A stretch of 64,000 nucleotides of DNA, taken from positions 186,001 to 250,000 of the forward strand of contig NZ_FOIE01000006.1 of the NCBI RefSeq assembly GCF_900111455.1, in the 5' to 3' direction. Position 1 is the first letter of the stretch. Every line of letters starts with the position of its first letter. Of the stretch, positions 8,317 through 16,919 are shown piece by piece. The DNA is from Geodermatophilus poikilotrophus. Lineage in GTDB: Bacteria > Actinomycetota > Actinomycetes > Mycobacteriales > Geodermatophilaceae. The position numbers and the translations under genes are program-made. The notes under the pieces were generated by a model, which did no database searches, was not told the DNA's origin, and was given only the letters and a program-made list of their open reading frames with translations.

Positions 8317-9186
8317 TCAGCCGCCGGCGAGGTCGGCGCAGCCGGCCTCGTGCGGGAGCAGCGGGCGCAGCGTCAGCGACCACCGGCTGCCGTCGCCGGC
8401 GACCCACGGCGTCAGCGTGGTGGCCGACGCCGCGGCGGTGAGCACGGCCTCGGCCTCGGCGCCGCGGGCGACGACGCAGGACAGGCCCAGCCCGCCCGGC
8501 AGCGGCTCGCCGGGCAGCGCCGGGCCGGGCCAGGACGCCTCCGGCTGCACCAGCGCGGGGTCGGCGGGCGGCGTCCACGGTGCGACGACCGCGGCCACCG
8601 CCTCGGCCTCGTAGAGCCCGGAGCCGGTGGTGCCCAGCGGCTCCGGCGACGTCAGCACCTCCAGCAGGCCGAGCAGCTCCCCGCGCGCCGCCTGCTGCTC
8701 CGGAGTGAGCCCGCTGTCCTCGGGCAGTTCGAACAGCGCCTCGACCTCGCGCACCGCCGTCCCCTCGTCGGTGACGAGGGTGAACCGGGTCGCCGGGGCG
8801 TCCGCGACCGGTGGGGTGCCCAGGTCGGCGGTGTCGGTCACGCCGGCCGCGACGGCGCGGTCGACGACCGTCTGCACGCCGTCGGCGTCCAGCCGCCACA
8901 CCTGCAGGGACGGCAACGCCGGCGGCGGGTAGACCTCGATCTGCGCTCCGGGGGCCACGACCCGACCGTCGCCGTACACGGCGACCAGCGGCACCCGGGC
9001 GGCCAGCGCCTCCGGCGTGGTGAAGCCGCGGACGTGCTCGACCGCCAGCACCAGCCGGCCCGGCCCGTCGGCGACGGGCGTCGGCCGGGGAGCTGCGGCG
9101 TTGCCGCCACCGCCGCCACCGCTGCCGGCGCAGCCGGTCACCAGCGCGAGCAGGGCCAGGACGGCGGGCAGCGCGGCGCGTCTCAC
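8317..9186 (-). CDS. Putative secreted lipoprotein of unknown function
   Basis: A 289-residue protein. An N-terminal signal sequence ends in the lipobox LVTGC (Cys at about residue 19), followed by a glycine-rich linker, so the mature protein is probably lipid-anchored on the outer face of the membrane. I do not recognise a domain in the rest. It contains strand-like repeats such as [12 protein letters not shown] and RFTLVTDEG and ends with [11 protein letters not shown]. The start is GTG at 9184-9186. It is transcribed divergently from nucS with 77 bp between them. Confidence 0.65.
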   Translation of the reverse strand: MRRAALPAVLALLALVTGCAGSGGGGGGNAAAPRPTPVADGPGRLVLAVEHVRGFTTPEALAARVPLVAVYGDGRVVAPGAQIEVYPPPALPSLQVWRLDADGVQTVVDRAVAAGVTDTADLGTPPVADAPATRFTLVTDEGTAVREVEALFELPEDSGLTPEQQAARGELLGLLEVLTSPEPLGTTGSGLYEAEAVAAVVAPWTPPADPALVQPEASWPGPALPGEPLPGGLGLSCVVARGAEAEAVLTAAASATTLTPWVAGDGSRWSLTLRPLLPHEAGCADLAGG

Positions 9187-9249
9187 CGGGCCAGGATGCC
9201 GTGCTGCGGCGGGCCCCCCGTCGCCCCGGGCCGTTCGTTGCCGGTTCGG

Positions 9250-9263
9250 TACCGTCGGTCCCC
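9250..9263 (+). promoter_or_regulatory. nucS -10 element, leaderless start
   Basis: TACCGT at 9250-9255 fits the actinobacterial SigA -10 consensus TANNNT. The GTG start follows after 8 bases, which predicts a leaderless nucS mRNA and explains why no ribosome-binding site is seen. Confidence 0.5.
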
Positions 9264-9935
9264 GTGCGTCTGGTCATCGCCCGCTGCTCGGTCGACTACG
9301 TGGGGCGGTTGACCGCCCACCTGCCCATGGCGCCGCGGCTGCTGCTGGTCAAGGCCGACGGGTCGGTGTCGGTGCACGCCGACGACCGCGCCTACAAACC
9401 GCTGAACTGGATGACCCCGCCGTGCTCGTTCAGGGACGAGCTGGTCGACGGCGCGGGCACCTGGACGGTCACCAACAAGGCCGGCGAGCAGCTGATCATC
9501 ACCATCGAGTCCGTCGAGCACGACAGCTCCCACGAGCTCGGGGTCGACCCGGGCCTGCAGAAGGACGGCGTGGAGGCCGAGCTGCAGCGGCTGCTCGCGC
9601 TGCACGTCGAGACCTTCGGGGCCGGCTGGTCGCTGGTCCGCCGCGAGTACCCGACCGCGATCGGCCCGGTGGACCTGCTCTGCCGCGACGCCGACGGCAG
9701 CACCGTGGCCGTCGAGGTCAAGCGCCGCGGTGAGATCGACGGCGTGGAGCAGCTGACCCGCTACCTCGAGCTGCTCAACCGCGACCCGCTGCTGGCGCCG
9801 GTGCGCGGGGTCTTCGCCGCCCAGGAGATCAAGCCCCAGGCGCGGGTGCTCGCGGGCGACCGCGGCATCGAGTGCCTGACCGTCGACTACGCCGTCCTCA
9901 AGGGCACCGACGACCCCTCGCAGCGGCTGTTCTGA
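9264..9935 (+). CDS. nucS: Mismatch-specific endonuclease NucS/EndoMS
   Basis: A 223-residue nuclease that cuts both strands at mismatches such as G-T and provides the mismatch repair of actinobacteria that lack MutS/MutL. The N-terminal half is the beta-rich dimerisation domain ([25 protein letters not shown]). The C-terminal RecB-like nuclease has the acidic catalytic set D137 (PVDLLCRD), E151 and K153 ([16 protein letters not shown]). The length equals that of mycobacterial NucS. The usual C-terminal beta-clamp-binding tail is represented by DDPSQRLF. The GTG at 9264 is chosen from homologue length and the -10 box 8 bases before it. Identity is firm. Confidence 0.93.
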   Translation: MRLVIARCSVDYVGRLTAHLPMAPRLLLVKADGSVSVHADDRAYKPLNWMTPPCSFRDELVDGAGTWTVTNKAGEQLIITIESVEHDSSHELGVDPGLQKDGVEAELQRLLALHVETFGAGWSLVRREYPTAIGPVDLLCRDADGSTVAVEVKRRGEIDGVEQLTRYLELLNRDPLLAPVRGVFAAQEIKPQARVLAGDRGIECLTVDYAVLKGTDDPSQRLF

Positions 9936-9936
9936 G

Positions 9937-10045
9937 AGGGGACCCTCTGCCCCCACCGAACAAGGACCCCGTCCTCCTCACCCCTTGCAGGCTCGGGGGT
10001 GAGCCTCGGGACGGGGCCGGCGGCGGGCCCCTGCAGAGCGGCCGC
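9937..10045. repeat. Nested composite palindrome (type 1 inside type 2)
   Basis: Outer type 2 arms (GGACCCTCTGCCCCCACC from 9940 and GGGCCCCTGCAGAG ending near 10040) flank a complete type 1 palindrome at about 9964-10018: CCCCGTCC 9967-9974 with GGACGGGG 10009-10016, and inner CTCACCCC/GGGGTGAG. It lies directly after the nucS stop. Confidence 0.75.
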
Positions 10046-10050
10046 CCGGC

Positions 10051-10064
10051 TTACCGGCCGGCAG
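10051..10064. promoter_or_regulatory. Putative operator upstream of hydroxyacyl-CoA dehydrogenase gene
   Basis: TTACCGGCCGGCAG differs by one base from the palindrome TACCGGCCGGTA found in front of ccr and etfB. It lies 87 bp upstream of the dehydrogenase start and just past a composite palindrome. It is assigned to the same putative regulon by similarity. Confidence 0.45.
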
Positions 10065-10150
10065 CAGGCGCGAGCGGTCCGGGTGCGAGACTGCCCCCGA
10101 TCGCGGACGGGGTGCCCGGGGCCGGGTGCCGGCGCAGAGGAGATGGCAGC

Positions 10151-11932
10151 GTGGCCAGAGAACTGACCGAGGTCGGCGTGGTGGGACTGGGCACCATGGG
10201 CGCCGGCATCGCCGAGGTGCTCGCCCGGGCGGGCCTGTCGGTGACCGCCGTGGACGTCGACGAGGCAGCCGTGGCCCGCGGACGGGAGCACCTGGAGCAC
10301 TCCACCGGACGAGCGGTCCAGCGCGGCAAGCTCGACGCCGCCGAGCGCGACGCCATCCTCGGCCGGATCCGGTTCGGCACCTCGCTGGAGGACCTGGCGC
10401 AGGCCGAGCTCGTCATCGAGGCCGTGCCCGAGCGGCTGGAGCTCAAGCGCGAGATCTTCTCGGCGCTGGACAAGATCTGCCCGCCGGACACCATCCTGGC
10501 CACCAACACCTCGAGCCTGTCGGTCACCGAGATCTCGGTGGCGACCGGGCGGCCGGGCAAGGTCATCGGGATGCACTTCTTCAACCCGGCGCCGGTCATG
10601 AAGCTGGTCGAGGTGGTGCGCACGGTGGTGACCGAGCAGCCGGTGGTCGAGGACGTCGAGGCGCTGGCCGAGCGGCTGGGCAAGGTCGACGTCACCATCG
10701 GCGACAAGGCCGGCTTCATCGCCAACGCGCTGCTGTTCGGCTACCTCAACCACGCGGTCTCCATGTACGAGAACCGCTACGCCAGCCGTGAGGACATCGA
10801 CGCGGCCATGCGGCTGGGCTGCGGCCTGCCGATGGGCCCGCTGGCCCTCATGGACCTCATCGGCATCGACACCGCCTACGAGATCCTCGAGACGATGTAC
10901 CGGCAGTCCCGCGACCGGCTGCACGCGCCCACCCCGATCATCAAGCAGATGATGACCGCGGGCCTGCTGGGCCGGAAGACCGGCCGCGGCTTCTACACCT
11001 ACGCCGGCCGGGACTCCGCGGAGGTGGTGCCCGACGCGCAGACCCCGGCCGAGGGCGGAGCCGCGCAGGGCGCGCGTGAGGTGCGCACGGTGGGCGTCGT
11101 CGGCTCCGGGACGATGGCCACCGGGATCATCGAGGTCGTCGCCAAGGGCGGCTACGACGTCCGCTTCGTCGCCCGGTCGCCGGAGAAGGTCGAGGCGGTG
11201 CACCGGGAGCTGGCGAGGTCGCTGGAGAAGCAGGTGCAGCGCGGCCGGCTCGACGAGGCCGCGCGCGACGAGGTGCTCGCCCGGGTCGGCGGGACGACGT
11301 CGCTCGACGACCTCGCCGACCGCGACCTGGTCATCGAGGCCGTCGTCGAGTCGCTGCCGGTCAAGGAGGCGCTGTTCGCCGCCCTCGGCGAGATCGCCGA
11401 GCCCGGCGCCGTGCTGGCCACGACGACCTCCAGCCTCCCGGTCATCGAGTGCGCCCAGGCCAGCGGCCGGCCGGAGGACGTCGTCGGCATGCACTTCTTC
11501 AACCCGGCGCAGGTGATGAAGCTGGTGGAGGTCGTCTCGACGATCTCCACCGCGCCCGACGTCGCGGCGACCGCGCACGCGGTGTCGCAGCGCCTGGCCA
11601 AGCACGCGGTGTCCTGCACCGACCGGGCCGGGTTCATCGTCAACGCGCTGCTGTTCCCGTACCTCAACGACGCGGTGAAGATGCTCGAGGCGCACTACGC
11701 GACCGCCGACGACATCGACGCCGCCATGAAGGTCGGCTGCGGCTACCCGATGGGGCCGTTCGAGCTGCTGGACGTCGTCGGCCTCGACGTGTCCCTGGCC
11801 ATCGAACGGGAGCTCTACACCGAGTTCCGCGAGCCCGGCTTCGCGCCGGCCCCGCTCCTCGAGCACCTGGTCACCGCCGGGTACCTGGGCCGCAAGACCG
11901 GCCGCGGGTTCCGGGACCACGCGCGCCGCTGA
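10151..11932 (+). CDS. Tandem-domain 3-hydroxyacyl-CoA (3-hydroxybutyryl-CoA) dehydrogenase
   Basis: A 593-residue protein made of two complete copies of the 3-hydroxybutyryl-CoA dehydrogenase unit, each about 285 residues. Each copy has an NAD-binding turn (GLGTMGAG; GSGTMATG), the catalytic-His segment MHFFNPAPVMKLVEV or MHFFNPAQVMKLVEV, a GFIANALL or GFIVNALL segment, and GRKTGRGF at its end. Both therefore look catalytically competent. The linker around residues 290-315 is Ala/Gly-rich. It probably oxidises 3-hydroxyacyl-CoA, or in reverse reduces acetoacetyl-CoA in the ethylmalonyl-CoA route. Double-length versions are known in Streptomyces. The start is GTG at 10151 with a GAGGAG ribosome-binding site. 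A zinc-motif gene follows 4 bp after the stop. Confidence 0.88.
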   Translation: MARELTEVGVVGLGTMGAGIAEVLARAGLSVTAVDVDEAAVARGREHLEHSTGRAVQRGKLDAAERDAILGRIRFGTSLEDLAQAELVIEAVPERLELKREIFSALDKICPPDTILATNTSSLSVTEISVATGRPGKVIGMHFFNPAPVMKLVEVVRTVVTEQPVVEDVEALAERLGKVDVTIGDKAGFIANALLFGYLNHAVSMYENRYASREDIDAAMRLGCGLPMGPLALMDLIGIDTAYEILETMYRQSRDRLHAPTPIIKQMMTAGLLGRKTGRGFYTYAGRDSAEVVPDAQTPAEGGAAQGAREVRTVGVVGSGTMATGIIEVVAKGGYDVRFVARSPEKVEAVHRELARSLEKQVQRGRLDEAARDEVLARVGGTTSLDDLADRDLVIEAVVESLPVKEALFAALGEIAEPGAVLATTTSSLPVIECAQASGRPEDVVGMHFFNPAQVMKLVEVVSTISTAPDVAATAHAVSQRLAKHAVSCTDRAGFIVNALLFPYLNDAVKMLEAHYATADDIDAAMKVGCGYPMGPFELLDVVGLDVSLAIERELYTEFREPGFAPAPLLEHLVTAGYLGRKTGRGFRDHARR

Positions 11933-11936
11933 GCCG

Positions 11937-12242
11937 GTGCCGCGCCGCAGCGGGCGCAACGGGTCGCGGCCTGCGGGCCGCGCCCCGTTCCGCCGTCCCG
12001 AGGTCGTGGAGGAGGCGGCCGACGGCGACTGGGTGGTGCGCCGGATCACCGGCGCCGCGAGCGGCAAGACCTACCGCTGCCCGGGGTGCGACCAGGAGAT
12101 CCTGCCGAGGACGCCGCACCTGGTGACCTGGCCGGCCTACCCGCGCGACTCCGACCTCGACCCCTGGGACACCGAGTCGGCCGCCGAACGGCGCCGGCAC
12201 TGGCACGCGCCCTGCTGGTCCGCGCGGGTGCACCGCCGTTGA
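11937..12242 (+). CDS. Small Cys/His protein (annotated in relatives as ATP/GTP-binding protein), unknown function
   Basis: A 101-residue basic protein with CPGC (YRCPGCDQEIL), then a conserved TPHLVTWP, and near the end HWHAPCW. The spacing of Cys, Cys, His and His/Cys suggests one bound zinc. Homologues next to hydroxyacyl-CoA dehydrogenase genes in Streptomyces are labelled ATP/GTP-binding, but no P-loop is visible here. The GTG start lies 4 bp after the dehydrogenase stop, so the two are very likely cotranscribed. The function is unknown. Confidence 0.65.
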   Translation: MPRRSGRNGSRPAGRAPFRRPEVVEEAADGDWVVRRITGAASGKTYRCPGCDQEILPRTPHLVTWPAYPRDSDLDPWDTESAAERRRHWHAPCWSARVHRR

Positions 12243-12243
12243 G

Positions 12244-12306
12244 GGAGGACCTCTTGCCCCCCACCGCTCGCACGCTCGCGGCGGGCCCCTGCAGGAGGCC
12301 GTTCCA
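12244..12306. repeat. Type 2 intergenic palindrome (between convergent genes)
   Basis: GGACCTCTTGCCCCCCACCGC pairs imperfectly with GCGGGCCCCTGCAGGAGGCC, and the CTCGCACGCTCG loop is shared with the type 1 copies. It fills the gap between the zinc-motif gene and the sortase gene, which converge here. Confidence 0.7.
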
Positions 12307-12927
12307 TCACGTCAGGACCGCCGTCACCACGACGTTGTCCTCGTAGCTGCGGGTGGAGCGGTCGAACTCGCCGCCGCAGGTGACCAGGTGCAGCTCCGCC
12401 CGCGGGGTGGGCCCGTAGACCGACTCGGTCGGGAAGTCGCGCTTCGGGTGCCGCTCGACCCCGGTGACGGCGAACCGCGCTGTGGTCCCGTCCTCGCGGT
12501 CGACGAGCACCTCGGCACCGGGCCCGAGCTCACCCAGGCGCGCGAAGACGGCCGGCCCGTCGACCGAGTCGACGTGCCCGGCGACCACCGCCGGACCCAC
12601 GTCGCCCGGAACGGCGCCGTCGGCGAACCACCCGGCCCGGTCGACGTCGTCCGGCGGCACCAGGACGCCAGTGGCGTCGGTGCCGAGCCGCAGCAGCTCG
12701 CTGTCCACGCCGATGGCCGGCACGCGCACGCGTACCGGCGGCGTCGCCGCCCGCTCCGTGCCGCGCTCGGCGACCACCGGGACGGGGGAGTGCGCGGCCG
12801 GCGCTGCCCCGGCGGTCCCTCCCGGCGCCGGGAGGACCAGTGCCACCGTGCCGGCGACCACCGCGGTGGCGGCGAGCAGCCCCCGGACCAGCGGCAGCAG
12901 TGGCCGCCGCGGCTGGGAACGGCTCAC
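12307..12927 (-). CDS. Class F-like sortase
   Basis: A 206-residue transpeptidase anchored by an N-terminal signal/membrane segment (VRGLLAATAVVAGTVALVLP). The catalytic triad is visible: H118 in VVAGHVDS, C184 in LVTCGGEFD and R193 in STRSYEDN. The TCGGEFD context and overall length fit the actinobacterial class F/E group rather than SrtA. It acts outside the membrane, joining a sorted protein to cell wall or another acceptor. The start is GTG. It lies 10 bp downstream of the DUF4397 gene on the same strand, so the two form an operon, and the DUF4397 protein is the obvious candidate substrate. Confidence 0.85.
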   Translation of the reverse strand: MSRSQPRRPLLPLVRGLLAATAVVAGTVALVLPAPGGTAGAAPAAHSPVPVVAERGTERAATPPVRVRVPAIGVDSELLRLGTDATGVLVPPDDVDRAGWFADGAVPGDVGPAVVAGHVDSVDGPAVFARLGELGPGAEVLVDREDGTTARFAVTGVERHPKRDFPTESVYGPTPRAELHLVTCGGEFDRSTRSYEDNVVVTAVLT

Positions 12928-12937
12928 CGGCCGGGCC

Positions 12938-13789
12938 TCAGGACCGGACGGCGTGCCGCGGGGAGCCCCGCCGCGACCGCCGGGCCAGGACCAGGCCGGT
13001 CAGCAGGGTGAGCCCGACCGCGCCGCCGACGAGACCCGGCTCCAGCTCCCTGGCCGCGGTACCGCCGGCGCCGGTCTCCACGCCGCCGGTCGGCACCACA
13101 CCGGAGCCCGCGCCGTCCAGGACGGTGCGCACGGTCAGCCCGCCCTCGGGCCGGTCGAGGACGAACAGGCTGTAGACCGAGCCCGCGGCGAGGTCGAGCG
13201 GCAGCTCGGTCGGCTCGCCGTCCACGGTCACCTGCAGGTGGGCCGCGTCGCCGGGCACGGCGGTGTACCCACCGGTCTCGGCGAAGGCCAGGTCCCCGGC
13301 GATCCCGGTGCCGCCGGCTGCGGCGTCGAGGGTCGGCGCGCTGGCCGCGGCGGACACCACCCGCACGCGCGCCTGCCCGGACGGCGGGGGCGCGAGGTCG
13401 TCCTCGAGCACCTCCAGACCCAGGTCGGCGAAGCGGCCCACCCCGGCGACGGTGCGTGCGCTGTCGCTGCCGACCTGCACGGTGGTGGACAGCACCGGCG
13501 GGGTGGCCGGGTCGGCCCCGGCCGCGCGCACGCTGACGGTGTAGGCGCCCTCGGGCAGGTCCTGGTAGCCGGAGATGGTCCCGTAGCCGACGCCGGGCAC
13601 GGTGAGCAGCGCCGTCCCGTCACCGGGGTCGGCGACCGGGTCGACGTACACGTCGACCGCCGGGGTGTCGGGGGACAGGTGGGCCAGGCGCAACAGCCCG
13701 GTCCCGGCGGCGCCGGCCGCGGACGGGGGCACGAGCACCGCCCCGGCGGTCACGGCGGTGACGGCCAGCACGCGGGTCCAGCGGGACAC
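12938..13789 (-). CDS. DUF4397 domain surface protein, probable sortase substrate
   Basis: A 283-residue exported protein with an N-terminal signal peptide (VTAVTAGAVLVPPSAAGAAG). Two DUF4397-like beta domains begin at LLRLAHLSPDTPAVDVYV and at ARVRVVSAAASAPTLDAAAG. At the C-terminus come a flexible VPTGGVETGAGG (about 232-243), a hydrophobic helix LVGGAVGLTLLTGLVLA, and a basic tail. This looks like a cell-wall sorting signal without a classical LPxTG. The adjacent class F-like sortase supports that reading. The GTG at 13787-13789 has GGAGGAACC directly upstream and is preferred over a longer frame. The role on the surface is unknown. Confidence 0.75.
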   Translation of the reverse strand: MSRWTRVLAVTAVTAGAVLVPPSAAGAAGTGLLRLAHLSPDTPAVDVYVDPVADPGDGTALLTVPGVGYGTISGYQDLPEGAYTVSVRAAGADPATPPVLSTTVQVGSDSARTVAGVGRFADLGLEVLEDDLAPPPSGQARVRVVSAAASAPTLDAAAGGTGIAGDLAFAETGGYTAVPGDAAHLQVTVDGEPTELPLDLAAGSVYSLFVLDRPEGGLTVRTVLDGAGSGVVPTGGVETGAGGTAARELEPGLVGGAVGLTLLTGLVLARRSRRGSPRHAVRS

Positions 13790-13996
13790 GGTTCCTCCAG
13801 CGGTCTCAGGGCCGGGCGCCGGTCCTGGCGTTCCTCCGCGCACGCCCCGGCCGCGCAGCAGGACGCCGAGCCGCCCGTCAGACGTGGGCGGACCGGGCGC
13901 GGCGGAGCAGCACCGCGCCCCTGTCCCGGCGTCCGTGGCCGGGGCCGCCCAGGAGCGGGCGTGCGGCGCTTGCTGCCGAGGAGGAGCGGCCCGCGA
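13790..13996. other. Intergenic region, promoter of the DUF4397-sortase operon
   Basis: 207 bp without a gene. It holds the ribosome-binding site of the DUF4397 gene at its left end. I see no family palindrome and no clear -10 box. The 3' end of the coiled-coil gene lies at its right edge. Confidence 0.4.
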
Positions 13997-15262
13997 TCAG
14001 CGCCGGCCGGGGACGGCGGGCTGGCTGCCGGTGTCGGCGGCGTCGGGCTGGACCGCCGGCTGGACGAGCGTCGGCGGGTCGACCCTGGACGGCGCCGGGG
14101 TCGCGGTGCTGCCCAGGGCCACCGGCCGCAGCTGCTGGGTCGTCTCCTGGTCCGGCGTTCCGTGCTGGGCCGGTGCGTCGGCCGCCGGGGTGAGGGCGGG
14201 CTGCGTCGGCGGGGCCGGGGGGCGGGTGGGCTGACGTGCCGCGGCCGCCTCGCCGTTGCCCGCGGGCGGCTCGGGGCGCTGCGCCGGCTGGGGTGCCGTC
14301 GTGGGCCGCGCCACCGGCTGCTGAGCCGTGACCGGCCCGATCGGCTGCGCCGGCCGCTGCTCGTCGCGGGCCGCCTCGGGCTGGGCCTGCGAGGAGCGCG
14401 GGGTCGGCTGCGGGCGGACTGCCGGCGCCGGCCGCCGGGAACCGGCCTGCGGCTCGGGACGCCGGTCGCCGAGGTCGGGCAGCCGCTCGAGCAGCGAACG
14501 CGCCTCGAGCAGCCGGCCGGTGAGCTCGTCGCGCACCGCGCGGATGGCCGCCGCGGCGGCCTCGGCGTCGCTGACCAGCTGGGTGGCGTGCTTCTCGGCA
14601 GCGGCGACCCGCTGCGCGGCGGCCTGGGCCGACGAGCGGTCGCGCTCCTCGTCCAGCCGCGCCGCCTCCTGCCGGCGGGCCCGCTGGGCGATCTCGAAGT
14701 CCTCCTCGACCTTCGCCCGCCGGGCCTGGGACTCGGCGTCGAGCCGGGCCACCTTCTCCTGGGCCTTGGCGACCAGCTCGTCGGCGCGGATCTGCGCCTT
14801 GCTGGCGATCTGCTCGGCGCTCTGCCGGGCCTCGGCGATCATCCGGTCGACCTCGGCCTGCCCGGCGGCGTGGCGCTCGTGCATCGCCCGCTCCTCGGCG
14901 GCGGTGTGCTCCCGCAGCGCCTGGGCCTCCTGCTCGGCGGACCGGCGGATCTCCGCCGCCTCCTCCTCGGCGAGCCGCAGCATGTGCTGGATGCGCTCGC
15001 TGAGGTTCTCGAAGGTGGTCGGCCCGGAGGACGCGGCCTTGCGCCGCAGCTGGTCGACCTCCCCGTGCAGCGCCGAGAGCTGGCCGGCGAGGTCGGACGA
15101 GCGGCTCATCGCCGCGTCGCGGTCGGCCAGGGCGACCTGGATGTCGGCCTCGAGGCGCTCGATCGTCTCGGCCACCTGGTGCCGGTCGTAGCCCCGGAGC
15201 ACCACGTCGAACGAGTGCTGGGCCTCGCGCATCGGCAGCATGTCGCGGCGGGGATCGGTCAT
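13997..15262 (-). CDS. FilP/Scy- or DivIVA-like coiled-coil polarity protein
   Basis: A 421-residue cytoplasmic protein. The N-terminal 30 residues (SFDVVLRGYDRHQVAETIERL) resemble the DivIVA/Wag31 membrane-targeting region. Residues about 35-290 form a long charged coiled coil rich in Ala, Glu, Arg and Gln. The C-terminal third is Pro/Ala/Gln-rich and disordered. Such proteins organise polar growth or a cytoskeletal scaffold. In Streptomyces the filP and scy genes lie, as I recall, next to the epimerase and thiolase genes, as this one does, which supports the assignment by position. The ATG at 15262 is chosen because the DivIVA-like motif starts 17 residues later. Confidence 0.72.
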   Translation of the reverse strand: MTDPRRDMLPMREAQHSFDVVLRGYDRHQVAETIERLEADIQVALADRDAAMSRSSDLAGQLSALHGEVDQLRRKAASSGPTTFENLSERIQHMLRLAEEEAAEIRRSAEQEAQALREHTAAEERAMHERHAAGQAEVDRMIAEARQSAEQIASKAQIRADELVAKAQEKVARLDAESQARRAKVEEDFEIAQRARRQEAARLDEERDRSSAQAAAQRVAAAEKHATQLVSDAEAAAAAIRAVRDELTGRLLEARSLLERLPDLGDRRPEPQAGSRRPAPAVRPQPTPRSSQAQPEAARDEQRPAQPIGPVTAQQPVARPTTAPQPAQRPEPPAGNGEAAAARQPTRPPAPPTQPALTPAADAPAQHGTPDQETTQQLRPVALGSTATPAPSRVDPPTLVQPAVQPDAADTGSQPAVPGRR

Positions 15263-15421
15263 GCGGTCATCCTCGCAGAGTCGGCGGGCGGGCCGGCGTG
15301 TCGTCAGGCCCACCCTGCAGGGTGCCAGCACGGCACCGGCCAGCGCCACGTGCCCGCACCCCGCAGAGCGCAGGGCGGCCGCCCTCCAGGGGCCCGCGCC
15401 GAGCCCGGCGACCTCCCGGAA

Positions 15422-15526
15422 CGGCCCTCCTGCAGGGTCCCGCCGCCGGCCCGTCCAGGGGCTCATCCCGGGCTCGCCAGGGACGGGGAGGACGGGGTCC
15501 TCCAACGGCGGGGGCAGGGGGTCCTC
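15422..15526. repeat. Nested composite palindrome (minus-strand orientation)
   Basis: Read on the minus strand, a type 2 left arm (GGACCCCCTGCCCCCGCCG), a type 1 unit (CCCCGTCC to GGACGGGCC), and a type 2 right arm (GGCGGGACCCTGCAGGAGGGCC) follow one another directly behind the ccr stop. The rest of the gap (15263-15421) holds the coiled-coil gene's upstream region and degenerate GC-rich dyads. Confidence 0.65.
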
Positions 15527-16858
15527 TCAGACGCCCCGGAACCGGTTGATCGCGGCGAGGTGCTGCTCGCGCTTCTCGGCGTCCGTGACGCCGAGGCCCT
15601 CGGTGGGGGCGAGGGTGAGCACGCCGACCTTGCCCTGGTGGCAGTTGTTCTTCACGTCGCAGGCGGCCTGCCCGACCTCCTCCATCGGGTAGACCTTGGA
15701 CAGCGTGGGGTGGATGAGGCCCTTGTCGATGAGCCGGTTGGCCTCCCACGCCTCCTTGTAGTTGGCGAAGTGGGAGCCGACGATCCGCTTGAGGTTCATC
15801 CACAGGTAGCGGTTGTCGTACTGGTGCAGGAACCCGCTGGTGGAGGCGCAGGTCACGATCGTGCCGCCCTTCTTGGCGACGTAGACGCTGGCACCGAAGG
15901 TCTCCCGGCCCGGGTGCTCGAACACGATGTCGACGTCGTCCCCGCCGGTCAGCTCGCGGATCCGCTTGCCGAACCGCTGCCACTCCCTGGGGTCCTGGGT
16001 GTCCTCGTCCTTCCAGAACCGGTAGCCCTCCGCCGAGCGGTCGATGACCAGCTCCGCACCCATGGAGCGGACGATGGCCGCCTTCTCCGGGCTGGAGACC
16101 ACGCAGACCGGGATGGCGCCGCCGTTGAGCGCCATCTGGGTGGCGTAGGAGCCCAGCCCGCCCGAGGCGCCCCAGATCAGCACGACGTCGCCCTGCTTCA
16201 TGCCCGCGCCGTTGCGGCTGACCAGCTGCCGGTAGGCGGTGGAGTTGACCAGCCCCGGAGCGGCCGCCTCCTCCCACGTCAGGTGCGCCGGCTTGGGCAG
16301 CAGCTGGTTGCTCTTGACCAGCGCGAGCTCGGCCAGGCCACCGAAGTTGGTCTCGAAGCCCCAGATCCGCTGCTGCGGGTCCAGCATCGTGTCGTCGTGG
16401 CCGGCCGGGTCCTCCAGCTCCACCGACAGGCAGTGCGCGACCACCTCGTCACCGGGCTTCCACCGGTTCACGCCCGGGCCGGTCCGCAGCACGACGCCGG
16501 CCAGGTCCGAGCCGACCACGTGGTAGGGCAGGTCGTGCCGGCGGGCCAGGTCGTGCAGCCGGCCGTAGCGCTCGAGGAACCCGAAGGTGGAGACCGGCTC
16601 GAAGATCGACGTCCAGACGGTGTTGTAGTTCACGCTGGAGGCCATCACCGCCACGATCGCCTCGCCCGGGCCCAGCTCCGGGGTGGCCACCTCCTCCACG
16701 TGCAGCGACTTGCGCGGGTCCTTGTCCTTGGCGGGCAGGCCGGCGAACATGTCCTGCTCGTCCTTGCGGACCAGCACGGCCCGGTAGGACTCCGGCACCG
16801 GCAGCCCGGCGAGGGCATCCAGCTGGTCGGCGAGGATGGCGTCCCTGATCTCGAACAC
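15527..16858 (-). CDS. ccr: Crotonyl-CoA carboxylase/reductase
   Basis: A 443-residue medium-chain dehydrogenase family enzyme that reductively carboxylates crotonyl-CoA with NADPH and CO2 to (2S)-ethylmalonyl-CoA. The four CO2-binding residues described in Kitasatospora Ccr (Asn81, Phe170, Glu171, His365) are found at N79, F168, E169 and H363 with a constant offset of two, which separates it from plain enoyl reductases. The NADPH-binding turn is WGASGGLGSYATQMA. Ccr can also feed polyketide synthesis, but there is no polyketide gene here, while ecm, epimerase and meaB are nearby. The start is GTG at 16856-16858. The -10 region overlaps a palindromic operator. Confidence 0.95.
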   Translation of the reverse strand: MFEIRDAILADQLDALAGLPVPESYRAVLVRKDEQDMFAGLPAKDKDPRKSLHVEEVATPELGPGEAIVAVMASSVNYNTVWTSIFEPVSTFGFLERYGRLHDLARRHDLPYHVVGSDLAGVVLRTGPGVNRWKPGDEVVAHCLSVELEDPAGHDDTMLDPQQRIWGFETNFGGLAELALVKSNQLLPKPAHLTWEEAAAPGLVNSTAYRQLVSRNGAGMKQGDVVLIWGASGGLGSYATQMALNGGAIPVCVVSSPEKAAIVRSMGAELVIDRSAEGYRFWKDEDTQDPREWQRFGKRIRELTGGDDVDIVFEHPGRETFGASVYVAKKGGTIVTCASTSGFLHQYDNRYLWMNLKRIVGSHFANYKEAWEANRLIDKGLIHPTLSKVYPMEEVGQAACDVKNNCHQGKVGVLTLAPTEGLGVTDAEKREQHLAAINRFRGV

Positions 16859-16919
16859 GTGGGTCTCCCGGGTCTTCGTCGGCTCGTGAGTCGGTGGAGC
16901 GGCAGTGCGGTGGCGCGAG

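Noticed and set aside
9887-12067. A 726-codon minus-strand frame opposite the tandem dehydrogenase
   Set aside because: It is antisense to a gene with two intact NAD-binding and catalytic units; the composition is not protein-like.
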